Assembly (NCBI GenBank): GCA_035354435.1
Contig: DAOQAY010000137.1
Coordinates: forward strand, 1-7,587
DNA length: 7,587 bases
Source: JAKLDO01 sp035354435
GTDB taxonomy: Bacteria > UBP6 > UBA1177
Direction of reading: 5' to 3'
Shown: positions 1 through 6,767 of the stretch, in pieces
Position numbering within the stretch: position 1 is the first letter of the stretch
How the letters are laid out: every line of letters begins with the position of its first letter
Position numbers and translations under genes: made by a program
Notes under the pieces: generated by a model
The model's database searches: none
What the model was told of the DNA's origin: nothing
What the model saw: only the letters and a program-made list of their open reading frames with translations

Positions 1-364
1 TAAGCCTGAGTTTCTTCAGATAACGGGCAACTGTAGCCTGAGAAAGATTCTCTTTAGTGAAACCGAGTTTCAAAAGTTCGGAATATATTCTTGAAGCTCC
101 CCAGCCGTTTTCAAGGCTCATCAGCTTTATGAGATTTATGATCTCTCTGCCGATCCGTCTTCTTCCAGGATTTTGTCTCTTTGAAATCATTTTCCAGTAA
201 GACCTGAACAGCCTTTTGTGCCAGCCAATCACAGTCTCAGGCTTCACCACAGCAAGAGAATCCTTCCACTTTGAAAAAACATTCTTCACAGCAACCAGAA
301 AAGATCTGTCAATATCGGAAATATTCGGTTTCTGCTTTTTTATCACAATAGCTTGTCTGGAAGT
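1..364 (-). pseudogene. 5'-truncated integrase-type transposase fragment (runs off left edge)
   Basis: Reading the minus strand from 364 down to 2 gives 121 open codons. They contain the usual N-terminal half of a DDE integrase-type transposase of the IS481/IS3-like kind: a segment IKKQKPNISDIDRSF, then VVKPETVIGWHKRLFRSYWK, a basic stretch NPGRRRIGREI, and an HTH-like segment ENGWGASRIYSELLKLGF followed by TVARYLKKL. The phrases 'KPETVI.WH', 'GR..I..EI..LI..M' and 'WGA.RI..EL.KLG' are typical of this group. The catalytic DDE domain would lie beyond the left edge and is not visible. The 5' end is broken. The family normally has about 40-50 more residues before this point, but here the frame meets a stop at 365-367, and the sequence beyond is the tail of the neighbouring lipoprotein gene. 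No ATG with a ribosome binding site precedes the homology; GTG at 344-346 has none. This is probably an insertion-sequence remnant cut by a deletion or rearrangement. A shortened functional variant is possible but less likely. Confidence 0.75.
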
Positions 365-386
365 TTAGAAAAACAGTGCCGGTATT

Positions 387-1226
387 TTAGTCAGAAACTT
401 CATTGTCGGCATCATCTTCTTCGAGCGGTTCGCCTTTTGTGCTGATGACAAATGAGAAGAAGTCTGTTCCGTATCTTGCTGATTTTGTTCCCTGATACGA
501 TTTTTTTGGTGAAATTATGAGGTGGAATCTGAAATCTCCGAAAACGGGTGCTCCCGATTCGTCTCTGAATGAAAAAAGTGCAGTTCCTGTTGTTTCATCA
601 AAATCTTTAAGTTCCGGATATGTCTCAGCATCTCCTGTGACAACCCATTTAAAATAATAGTCATCCCTTATGAGATCATCGATTTGAATTTCAGAAACTT
701 CAAAAGATATTTTTTCAGGAATTGAGATAGGCTCAAAATAAATTGCAGAGTCTTCTACAATGTCTATTTTCTCGGCGCTTCCTATTACTTCATAAGTCAT
801 TGAAAGTATTGCTGGATTCACATCGAATTTGGTTTTCTCATAATCAGCTCCTGCGATCCTGAAATATTTTACTGCTGATATTTCAGTTCCTGATATTAGC
901 AGGTTTACGGGAACATCAACGAATCCTTTTGAAGTGAATTCTTTTCTGACAGAATCACCGAAAAGATTCGAAATATCTGAGGGAATTGTAAGTTCGGCAC
1001 TATTTGTTGCGGTAAAGACCACATTTCCTACACTTATATCTGCAACGCCGTCAGGACTGTTTATGGCAGAGCTTATTTGAATTTTCTCACCCGGCATGAC
1101 AACTGGCGGTTCTATTTTCACACTGATCACACTTTTTACATTCACAGATTCCGGATCAGTAAGGTGGACATCGTTACATGAAAAAATAAAAAATGAAGCA
1201 ATTATCAATAGAACGGTTTTTTTCAT
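387..1226 (-). CDS. Predicted outer-membrane lipoprotein, partner of upstream receptor
   Basis: This is an unrecognised lipoprotein of 279 residues. It begins MKKTVLLIIASFFIFSC, a short basic N-terminus, a hydrophobic core and a cysteine at residue 17. That cysteine would be the lipidated residue after signal peptidase II cleavage (IFS|C is an acceptable but not perfect lipobox). The mature part is rich in beta-strand-like stretches. Its first region (VKSVISVKIEPPVVMPGEKIQISSAI) looks like the start of an Ig-like or bacterial surface beta-sandwich domain, and a second beta-rich part follows. The tail is strongly acidic (EPLEEDDADNEVSD). I prefer the ATG at 1224-1226 over the in-frame ATGs at 1236-1241. 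It has GGAG six bases upstream, and the longer forms add MMENK before the signal peptide. The gene lies directly after the receptor gene, whose stop codon overlaps the upstream ATG, so the two are very likely cotranscribed and coupled. A role as an accessory or surface partner of the receptor is inferred from position only. Confidence 0.8.
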   Translation of the reverse strand: MKKTVLLIIASFFIFSCNDVHLTDPESVNVKSVISVKIEPPVVMPGEKIQISSAINSPDGVADISVGNVVFTATNSAELTIPSDISNLFGDSVRKEFTSKGFVDVPVNLLISGTEISAVKYFRIAGADYEKTKFDVNPAILSMTYEVIGSAEKIDIVEDSAIYFEPISIPEKISFEVSEIQIDDLIRDDYYFKWVVTGDAETYPELKDFDETTGTALFSFRDESGAPVFGDFRFHLIISPKKSYQGTKSARYGTDFFSFVISTKGEPLEEDDADNEVSD

Positions 1227-1232
1227 TTTATT

Positions 1233-1236
1233 CTCC
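1233..1236 (-). promoter_or_regulatory. Ribosome binding site that decides the lipoprotein start
   Basis: GGAG on the minus strand lies six bases before the ATG at 1224-1226, inside the TGATGATGGAG junction at the end of the receptor gene. The receptor stop TGA (1241-1243) shares one base with an upstream in-frame ATG (1239-1241). Ribosomes finishing the receptor could therefore reinitiate at once, either at the overlapping ATG or, better placed for this site, at the ATG that begins the signal peptide. Confidence 0.6.
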
Positions 1237-1240
1237 ATCA

Positions 1241-3544
1241 TCAGAATTCTCCTCTAACACCAACAGTTCCAAGCACCGGTGCAAGATACAAAGCGCCGTA
1301 GTCTGTATAATCGGCGTTGTAGACACGGTCGATCTTAGTGCTTGTTCCTCTGACATCTCCGTAAATTCCGATTTTAAGTTCTTTGAGAAACACCAGATAT
1401 TCAAATCTCAGACCGTATCCGACTGTTCCTGAAAGTCTTGTTCCGTTAACTTCATCCTGAATATAAAGCGGCATGTAAACACCTGAATCAACAAGCAGTC
1501 TGATTCCGCTATAGTCAGTGACAACCATTCCTGATGTTACGGCAACATCTGCGGAAATATTGAAGTTTTTCAAGAAATTGTATGCAAGTGCAGCTTTGAA
1601 AATGTGAGGAATATCGGCATCTGAACTTCTTTCCTTGGAATTTTCGTTATCAGTCCTGAGACTTTTGACAAATGAATATGAAACCCAGCCGGTAAGTTCT
1701 CTGTTTTTGTAACCGAGCTTGATCTCAGTTCCTGCCGCCCATCCTCTGCCCGTATTTTCATAATCATTTTTCTTTTCAGGATTTCTGCGGATAAGATCGT
1801 AAAAATATTTATAAAATCCGGAAACATCGCCGAATATTCCCTTATATTCAAAGGCAGCTCCGAGTTTACTATGTACTGCTCTTTCATAATTAAGTTCTTC
1901 ATTTCCAAGTTCATACAGCGAAATATCATATTCCGGTCTTTTTGAATAAAGTCCGCCGACAGCATAGATCTTAACGATGTTTTTTATGTTGTAGGCAAGG
2001 AGCAGTCTCGGGTCGGCTGAACCTGACCAGGTGTCTTTATTATGAAAATCTCCGGACAGATATATTCCCGGTACAGCTTCAAATCCTTTGATCGCAAAGT
2101 TGTATTTGAAATATAGTGAAGGCTGGATATAGCCCATGTTATCCTTCGATGCAAGTCTGGAATCAGTTCTGACAAGCCCGGGTTCGCCTTCAAGAGGAAG
2201 CAGTGTGTTTACAGTATCGGTTGAAAAAAGACCGGCCATAAAAACTACACCGAAATCGAACCTGTTGTTATCATTGATCTTCCAGCTCAGGTGCTCTTCA
2301 ATTGTACCGCGGTTATCAATGGTGCTGAAATTCCCACCTTTGAAGACTTTGTAATCCCAGTTTGAAAGGGTAAAGCTGCCGGTGAATCTGGAATCAATGA
2401 TACAGCTTTTGTAATCGTAATCCCCTTTTGCAAGAATAAACATCGTTTCCGGTGAAAGTGATTCGTTAAGATTGGGTGTGCCGTTTTTCTTGTAGGATGA
2501 AAGATAATAAAGAGAATCCCTTGCTCCGACGAGGCTTAAAGTAATAGAGTTTTTGTCATTTATTTCATGAATGTATCTCACATGACCGCTGAGATTACCC
2601 TGAGTTGCAATGGAATTTACATTGTCATAGGCAAGTCTGGTGAAAAGATCGTCAGAACCGTAATCAAATGATGCCGAGAAAGAATCTGTTTTTGATATCG
2701 GACCTTCAACCATGAGCGATGCACCGAACATGCTGAGATCGAAAGTTCCGCCTATTTTGTCGGCACGGGGATTTCTCAGAGAGATGTTCACGATCCCTCC
2801 GATCGAATCACCCAGTTCGGGTCCGAAAGCACCTGTGAGAACATAAGTGTCTCTGAGAAGATCGCTGTTCAGCACAGGTTTTTCAGTCAGAAAATGATGA
2901 GTGAACGGTACTTTAACTCCTTCGATGTAGAAAGCACTTTCGTTTGAAGCGTTTCCGCCCATCATCAATCCGGTTCCGTATGCTGTTGAAGGTAAACCTG
3001 CAAACACAAAAGGCATTTTTGTTGTGCTGTTCTGTCCTGCATACTTCGGTGCGGCAGGCTTTTTGGGAGTTTCGGGTTCTTTTTTAACGGTTTTTTCAAC
3101 AACCGGAACTTTTGCAGGAGCAGTTGTAACAACCGGAGCCGGTTCTGCTTTTTTCACAGGAACCGGTTCGACTTTCTTTTCTTCAACTGGGGCAGGGGCT
3201 TCTATTTTTACAGGAACAAGCTCGGGTTCACTTCCTGGTTTAGCAACAGCAGCCGGTTCAGCTGTTTTTGCCGGAACCTTTTTTTCTTCCACTGCAGGTT
3301 TAACGGCAGTTTTAGGCTGAGGTGTTTTTTTAACAGCTTTTTTATTTTTTACATCCTTTTTTTCTTTTTTCTCAGTATCCGTATCTTCTTTCTTTTCAGC
3401 TTTTTCTTTATCCTTTTCAGGATCTTCCGGTTCCACTTTTTCCGAGTCATTACTTTTTTCAGGAATGAATTTCTTTTTCTGAGCAGAAAGTGATGCAGGT
3501 AATACCATCAGGATTATCAGGAATAAAAAAATTGATTTTCGCAT
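1241..3544 (-). CDS. TonB-dependent-receptor-like outer-membrane protein with long K/E/P-rich N-terminal linker
   Basis: The protein has 767 residues. Residues 1-21 are a signal peptide (hydrophobic IFLFLIILMVL, cleavage likely after SLSA). Residues about 23-168 are low-complexity Lys/Glu/Pro/Ala, first K/E/D-rich, then Pro-Val-Lys-Glu with repeats such as VEPVPVKKAEPAPV. Residues about 178-260 resemble the TonB-receptor plug: GLMMGGNASNESAFYIEGVKVPFTHHF matches the 'RG.....F.DGV.VP...HF' pattern of Deltaproteobacterial/myxobacterial-type receptors, and GAFGPELGDSIGGIVNISLRNP matches the conserved 'G.F...YG...GG.V.I..R.P'. Residues about 262-767 alternate in the manner of beta-barrel strands and end in GVRGEF; a terminal aromatic residue is the usual BAM signal. 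I see no clear TonB box, and the plug is shorter than usual. The start is well supported by GGAGG at 3549-3553. The downstream lipoprotein is coupled, and the substrate is unknown. The linker is the odd part: such regions are typical of TonB or TolA, not of receptors. Confidence 0.85.
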   Translation of the reverse strand: MRKSIFLFLIILMVLPASLSAQKKKFIPEKSNDSEKVEPEDPEKDKEKAEKKEDTDTEKKEKKDVKNKKAVKKTPQPKTAVKPAVEEKKVPAKTAEPAAVAKPGSEPELVPVKIEAPAPVEEKKVEPVPVKKAEPAPVVTTAPAKVPVVEKTVKKEPETPKKPAAPKYAGQNSTTKMPFVFAGLPSTAYGTGLMMGGNASNESAFYIEGVKVPFTHHFLTEKPVLNSDLLRDTYVLTGAFGPELGDSIGGIVNISLRNPRADKIGGTFDLSMFGASLMVEGPISKTDSFSASFDYGSDDLFTRLAYDNVNSIATQGNLSGHVRYIHEINDKNSITLSLVGARDSLYYLSSYKKNGTPNLNESLSPETMFILAKGDYDYKSCIIDSRFTGSFTLSNWDYKVFKGGNFSTIDNRGTIEEHLSWKINDNNRFDFGVVFMAGLFSTDTVNTLLPLEGEPGLVRTDSRLASKDNMGYIQPSLYFKYNFAIKGFEAVPGIYLSGDFHNKDTWSGSADPRLLLAYNIKNIVKIYAVGGLYSKRPEYDISLYELGNEELNYERAVHSKLGAAFEYKGIFGDVSGFYKYFYDLIRRNPEKKNDYENTGRGWAAGTEIKLGYKNRELTGWVSYSFVKSLRTDNENSKERSSDADIPHIFKAALAYNFLKNFNISADVAVTSGMVVTDYSGIRLLVDSGVYMPLYIQDEVNGTRLSGTVGYGLRFEYLVFLKELKIGIYGDVRGTSTKIDRVYNADYTDYGALYLAPVLGTVGVRGEF

Positions 3545-3588
3545 AAATCCTCCAAATCAGGAAAACACCATCATAATTAATACACGGA

Positions 3589-3617
3589 ATGTTAGCACTC
3601 AACAATTTTCAAGTCAA
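3589..3617 (-). promoter_or_regulatory. Sigma-70-type promoter of the receptor-lipoprotein operon
   Basis: On the minus strand there is a -35 box TTGACT (3612-3617), a 17-base spacer and a -10 box TAACAT (3589-3594). It would give a leader of about 38 bases before the receptor ATG at 3544. The -35 box sits in the element ATTGACTTGAA that is also found upstream of the OPT transporter. The fit in boxes and spacing is good, but the call is by eye only. Confidence 0.6.
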
Positions 3618-3618
3618 T
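3608..3618 (-). repeat. Third, shorter copy of the shared promoter element
   Basis: The 11 bases ATTGACTTGAA (minus strand) match the core of the 20-bp repeat at 5522-5541 and 7534-7553. Flanking bases are also AT-rich but diverge. Here the element forms the -35 region of the receptor promoter, which suggests that the core is a lineage promoter motif or the site of a shared regulator, not only an insertion scar. Confidence 0.55.
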
Positions 3619-3674
3619 TTATTGGGTTTGCCTGTTTATTGCTGATTTTCGTGATCTCCATAAAAATTACGGAT

Positions 3675-5477
3675 TTACTTTCCCATAATAGTCGAAACAA
3701 GGATTATAAAAACTCCGGCAAGGCTTTCACCGGCGATTATTCCTGATGCGGCAGGGATGACATATTCAGAAAGAGCAGCTCTTTTTTTCTCAATGATAAG
3801 AACGATCAGCGCACCGATGAACATTGAAAGGCAGTTCCAGAAAGGAATTACAAATGCAAGTCCGATCCCCATTGAAGATGGAACATATTTTGTGGCTTTC
3901 GGGAAGAATTTTTCGATCAGCGGTATGATGATTCCGACAGCAAGTCCCGCAAGCATAGCTATTTTTGCGGTATAATGAAGCGAACCTATTCCCTGTGCGA
4001 GAAGTTTTGCAACTCCGGCCCATACCTGAGCCGCCGGTGCCGGGAAAAAATCGCTTCCCAGAACATCGGGTGTCGGAACAATTAGATAGAATGCCGGAAC
4101 CACTATTGCAGTACCTGCAAATATACCGATAAATTGGGCAAGAAACATCTTTCTTGAGTTTGCTCCGAGCAGATAACCGGTTTTAAGATCGGTCAGAAGA
4201 TCGGCTGATGATCCTGCGATCCCTGATGTAACCGATGCTGTCATAAGCGTTGTCACCATGCTTCCCGGTGATATCATGCCGTAAAAAGCCTGTGTCACCT
4301 GACCGAGTGCTCCGACCGGAGTTGTGTCTGTTTCACCGGTTGCACGGCATGCAACAATGGCGAGAAAAAATGAAAGAATTATTGCAAGTACCGATATCCA
4401 CACGGAAATTCCGAAAGAATATTTCATTATGAAAGCGATTCCTGTACCTCCGCCGACTATTCCCCAGAAGAACCAGCTCATCGGAACTTCAACTTTTTCA
4501 ATGGCGGTGAGCTCTCTTTTCTCTCTGGAAAAAATGGTTTTCAGGCCGGAAAATGCTTTCATTGCAACTTTCCACTGCATGAAAAACGATGTGAATCCCG
4601 CCGAAACCATTACCGAAGCGCCGAACCACAGACTCCAGCTGTTTATTCCGCGGTATCCGAGTTCTGTTATTGCACCGATATCAAACATTACAGGAGCAAG
4701 AACAAGATAGTTCAATATTCCGCCGAACATGATGCTCCAAGCTGTTCTCCAGCCCATAATTGCACCTGCTGCAACCATTATCAGACTGGTTTCCATTGAA
4801 ACTGTGTACTGGGCAAGTTTTTCACCAAAAACGGCATAAGTATATTTTATCCACTCAAATTTATCTCTCACAACGGTAAGAACTACCCCTATCATGGCAA
4901 ATCCAAGCAGTGAATTTGTCTGTTTTCTGCTTTCCTCGCCGGCATAGAGGCTTTTAAGCGTTTCAGCAGTTGCTGTTCCCGACGGAAAAGGAAGTTTTTC
5001 GATATTTATCATCTGCTTTTTCATCGGGATCGCCATTACGACTCCCGCAATGCCCAGAAATATTGTCCAACCGGTAAGAACCCAGAAATTGAGATGATGC
5101 CCGGTAATGAGAATATAAGCCGCAATTGCACTCACCATCGTTCCGCCTGTAGTATATCCGGCTGAGGAAGCGGTTGATTTCATTGAATTATTTTCAAGAA
5201 GCGTCATGTCGGTCTTTACAAACCACGGGAACAGTTTACGCAGAACTTTCCAGATACTGAAAGAAAGAACACACGCCGTGATCGTAACACCCAGTCCCCA
5301 ACCGGTTTTCAAACCGATATAGAGATTTGTCAGGCTCATAAATCCGCCGATGATTATTCCCATGAGAATCGCTCTGAAAGTGAGCTGTTTCACATCACCC
5401 TGATACACATTTTCAAGCCACAGCCTGTCCGCCTCTTCATGCGGATCAACAACAACACCAGTTTTCTGCTCGTCCAT
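3675..5477 (-). CDS. OPT-family (oligopeptide transporter) inner-membrane permease
   Basis: The protein has 600 residues and is almost entirely hydrophobic, with roughly 14-16 membrane segments. It matches the bacterial OPT family, secondary transporters thought to move peptides or metal chelates using the proton gradient. Visible family landmarks are LTFRAILMGIIIGGFMSLTNLYIGLKTGW (residues 32-60), ENNSMKSTASSAGYTTGGTM (95-114), EKLPFPSGTATAETLKSL (160-177), GETDTTPVGALGQVTQ (381-396), SSADLLTDLKTGYLLGA (423-439) and IPAASGIIAGESLAGV (574-589). The length suits the bacterial branch. The ATG at 5477 has GGAGAAG at 5481-5487 just upstream. The gene stands alone between the receptor operon and the divergent tcmP module, and has its own promoter. 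Its substrate cannot be told from sequence; a link to the neighbouring outer-membrane receptor is an inference from position and the shared promoter element. No terminator hairpin was found after its stop. Confidence 0.93.
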   Translation of the reverse strand: MDEQKTGVVVDPHEEADRLWLENVYQGDVKQLTFRAILMGIIIGGFMSLTNLYIGLKTGWGLGVTITACVLSFSIWKVLRKLFPWFVKTDMTLLENNSMKSTASSAGYTTGGTMVSAIAAYILITGHHLNFWVLTGWTIFLGIAGVVMAIPMKKQMINIEKLPFPSGTATAETLKSLYAGEESRKQTNSLLGFAMIGVVLTVVRDKFEWIKYTYAVFGEKLAQYTVSMETSLIMVAAGAIMGWRTAWSIMFGGILNYLVLAPVMFDIGAITELGYRGINSWSLWFGASVMVSAGFTSFFMQWKVAMKAFSGLKTIFSREKRELTAIEKVEVPMSWFFWGIVGGGTGIAFIMKYSFGISVWISVLAIILSFFLAIVACRATGETDTTPVGALGQVTQAFYGMISPGSMVTTLMTASVTSGIAGSSADLLTDLKTGYLLGANSRKMFLAQFIGIFAGTAIVVPAFYLIVPTPDVLGSDFFPAPAAQVWAGVAKLLAQGIGSLHYTAKIAMLAGLAVGIIIPLIEKFFPKATKYVPSSMGIGLAFVIPFWNCLSMFIGALIVLIIEKKRAALSEYVIPAASGIIAGESLAGVFIILVSTIMGK

Positions 5478-5509
5478 TATCTTCTCCGAAATAGTAATTA
5501 ACTGCGAAA

Positions 5510-5537
5510 AGAGTAATTCGCTGAAAATTCAAGTCAA
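5510..5537 (-). promoter_or_regulatory. Candidate promoter of the OPT transporter gene
   Basis: The minus strand reads TTGACT (5532-5537), a 16-base spacer, then TACTCT (5510-5515). The -35 box is good; the -10 box keeps only the key T, A and final T. The leader to the ATG at 5477 would be about 25 bases. The -35 box lies inside the 20-bp direct repeat. Confidence 0.45.
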
Positions 5538-5541
5538 TAAA
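5522..5541 (+). repeat. Left copy of 20-bp direct repeat flanking the tcmP module
   Basis: TGAAAATTCAAGTCAATAAA is identical to 7534-7553 in the same orientation. It overlaps the -35 region of the OPT promoter and lies about 55 bases before the tcmP promoter. Neighbouring bases on both sides differ between the copies. It may be an insertion-site duplication, a recombination target or a repeated promoter element. Confidence 0.7.
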
Positions 5542-5596
5542 TCTTTCGGGATTTCAATTTTATCAGGGTTTTTTAGTCAAATTGCCGAATTATTTC

Positions 5597-5624
5597 TTGA
5601 TTAACATTTTCTGTTCCATAGAAT
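5597..5624 (+). promoter_or_regulatory. tcmP: Promoter of the tcmP operon
   Basis: The plus strand has TTGATT (5597-5602), a 16-base spacer and TAGAAT (5619-5624), the latter matching five of six consensus bases. Transcription would start near 5631, about 27 bases before the ATG at 5658. It diverges from the OPT promoter, leaving about 60 bases between the two -35 boxes, so a single bound regulator could affect both. Confidence 0.55.
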
Positions 5625-5644
5625 TTCTTTAACGGGAATTTTGT

Positions 5645-5648
5645 GGAG
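5645..5648 (+). promoter_or_regulatory. tcmP: Ribosome binding site that decides the tcmP start
   Basis: GGAG sits nine bases before the ATG at 5658. A possible GTG start at 5643 would overlap this site and has nothing suitable upstream, so the ATG is the better start. Confidence 0.6.
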
Positions 5649-5657
5649 AATAAAAAG

Positions 5658-6767
5658 ATGCCAGTAAAAGATTTGTTTGAAGAACCGTTTACTATAGAAA
5701 CAGTAACAAAGCTTGAAGTGTTTGAAAGTTATCTTGAGGCTTGGCTTCCAGTATTTATTTATGCTCCTAATTTTAAAGAAATAAACATCTGTGATTTTTT
5801 TGCAGGAAGTGGAAAAGATAAGCTAGATGTTGCAGGAAGTCCGCTAAGGATTATTAAAATAATAAAAGAATTTGAAAACGATATTTTTAAGAAACAACTT
5901 AAAATCAATGTAATTTTAAATGAATACGATAAAGACAAATTTTCAAATATGATAGAATGTTTTGAAGAAAAAAGGAAAGATATTGCAAAAATAAGAGATT
6001 TGATAAATGTGGTTTATCATAATGACGATTTTCAGAAATTATTTGAAGAAACTAAAGACGATCTTAGAAATATGCCAAATCTCATTTTTCTTGATCAAAA
6101 CGGCATAAAGCATGTTAAAAAAGAAATATTGTTAGAGTTTGAGAGTTTTAAAACAACAGATTTTTTGTTTTTTTTCTCATCCTCTTACCTTCTAAGATTC
6201 AGAAAACAATATCAGCCTTTATTTCCTGAATTAAATTTTGATGAACTGGCTGAAGGGAAGTCAAAAGATGTACATAGAAAAGTACTCGAATACTATAGAA
6301 ATCTTTTGCCGAATGAAAGCAGAACAAACCTATACCCTTTTACAATAAAAAAGGGGCGAGGATTTTATGGATTAATTTTTGGATCAAAACATCCGTTGGG
6401 TGTATCAAAATTTTTAGATGTTGCTTGGACAAAAAACAACTCAAATGGAGAAGCTAATTTTGATATTGATGAAGATGCTGCTGCTAAACAAACGGTGCTT
6501 TTCGGTGAACAAAAGCTCACAAAAATTGAGAAGTTTCAACAGGATTTAAGAGAGCTTATTAATCAAAAAGGTGCAATCACAAACGAAGAAATATATAATT
6601 TTACTCTGGAAAATGGACATATTGTAAAACATGCTATTGACCTTTTGATTGAAATGAGGGATAACAAAGAAGTTGAGTATTTTAAATATCCCAAGATTGG
6701 GTATGATAGAATTTTTAAAGAGAAGGATGTTGTTCAATTCAAGGTAATTAAAAATGTCACACACTAA
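5658..6767 (+). CDS. tcmP: Three-Cys-motif partner protein TcmP (methyltransferase-like fold)
   Basis: The protein has 369 residues, near the family's usual length. TcmP proteins are named for lying beside a three-cysteine Gp37/Gp68 protein, as here. The N-terminal half looks like a Rossmann methyltransferase: KLEVFESYLEAWLPVF (18-33), the glycine motif ICDFFAGSGKD (44-54, compare 'DgFAGpG'), AGSP (59-62), acidic NEYD after the next strand (88-91), HNDDF (121-125) and IFLDQNGIKHV (143-153). The last sits where most family members, as I recall, have 'DPFG'. FFFSSSYLLRF (171-181) follows. Residues about 290-345 look like a winged helix (KFQQDLRELINQKGAITNEEIY...GHIVKHAIDLLIEMRDNKEVEYF). No catalytic activity is proven for the family to my knowledge. 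Its promoter is its own, and the next gene overlaps its end by 14 bases. The DNA is strikingly AT-rich (17-35% GC per 60-base line counted) against 40-55% in the leftward genes, suggesting horizontal origin. Confidence 0.85.
   Translation: MPVKDLFEEPFTIETVTKLEVFESYLEAWLPVFIYAPNFKEINICDFFAGSGKDKLDVAGSPLRIIKIIKEFENDIFKKQLKINVILNEYDKDKFSNMIECFEEKRKDIAKIRDLINVVYHNDDFQKLFEETKDDLRNMPNLIFLDQNGIKHVKKEILLEFESFKTTDFLFFFSSSYLLRFRKQYQPLFPELNFDELAEGKSKDVHRKVLEYYRNLLPNESRTNLYPFTIKKGRGFYGLIFGSKHPLGVSKFLDVAWTKNNSNGEANFDIDEDAAAKQTVLFGEQKLTKIEKFQQDLRELINQKGAITNEEIYNFTLENGHIVKHAIDLLIEMRDNKEVEYFKYPKIGYDRIFKEKDVVQFKVIKNVTH

Noticed and set aside
360..401. Seven-base perfect inverted repeat (GAAGTTT at 360-366, AAACTTC at 395-401) around the lipoprotein stop
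   Set aside because: The loop is 28 bases, the stem is AT-rich and no U-tract follows properly, so it does not make a credible terminator.
3024..3320. 98-residue open frame opposite the receptor linker, rich in Gly/Thr/Ser/Ala
   Set aside because: It is the complement of the Pro/Val/Lys codons of the linker and has no ribosome binding site of note; it is a shadow frame.
3592..3600. TTAGCACTC, identical to one half of the CIRCE heat-shock operator
   Set aside because: The second half (GAGTGCTAA nine bases away) is absent on either side, and the gene is not a chaperone; a nine-base chance match in the promoter spacer is more likely.
5575..5580. Second TTGACT on the minus strand upstream of the OPT gene
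   Set aside because: No -10-like hexamer lies 16-18 bases downstream; the nearest, TAAAAT, is only 12 bases away.
5643..5657. GTG start five codons before the chosen tcmP ATG
   Set aside because: The GTG overlaps the GGAG that serves the ATG at 5658, and nothing like a ribosome binding site precedes it.
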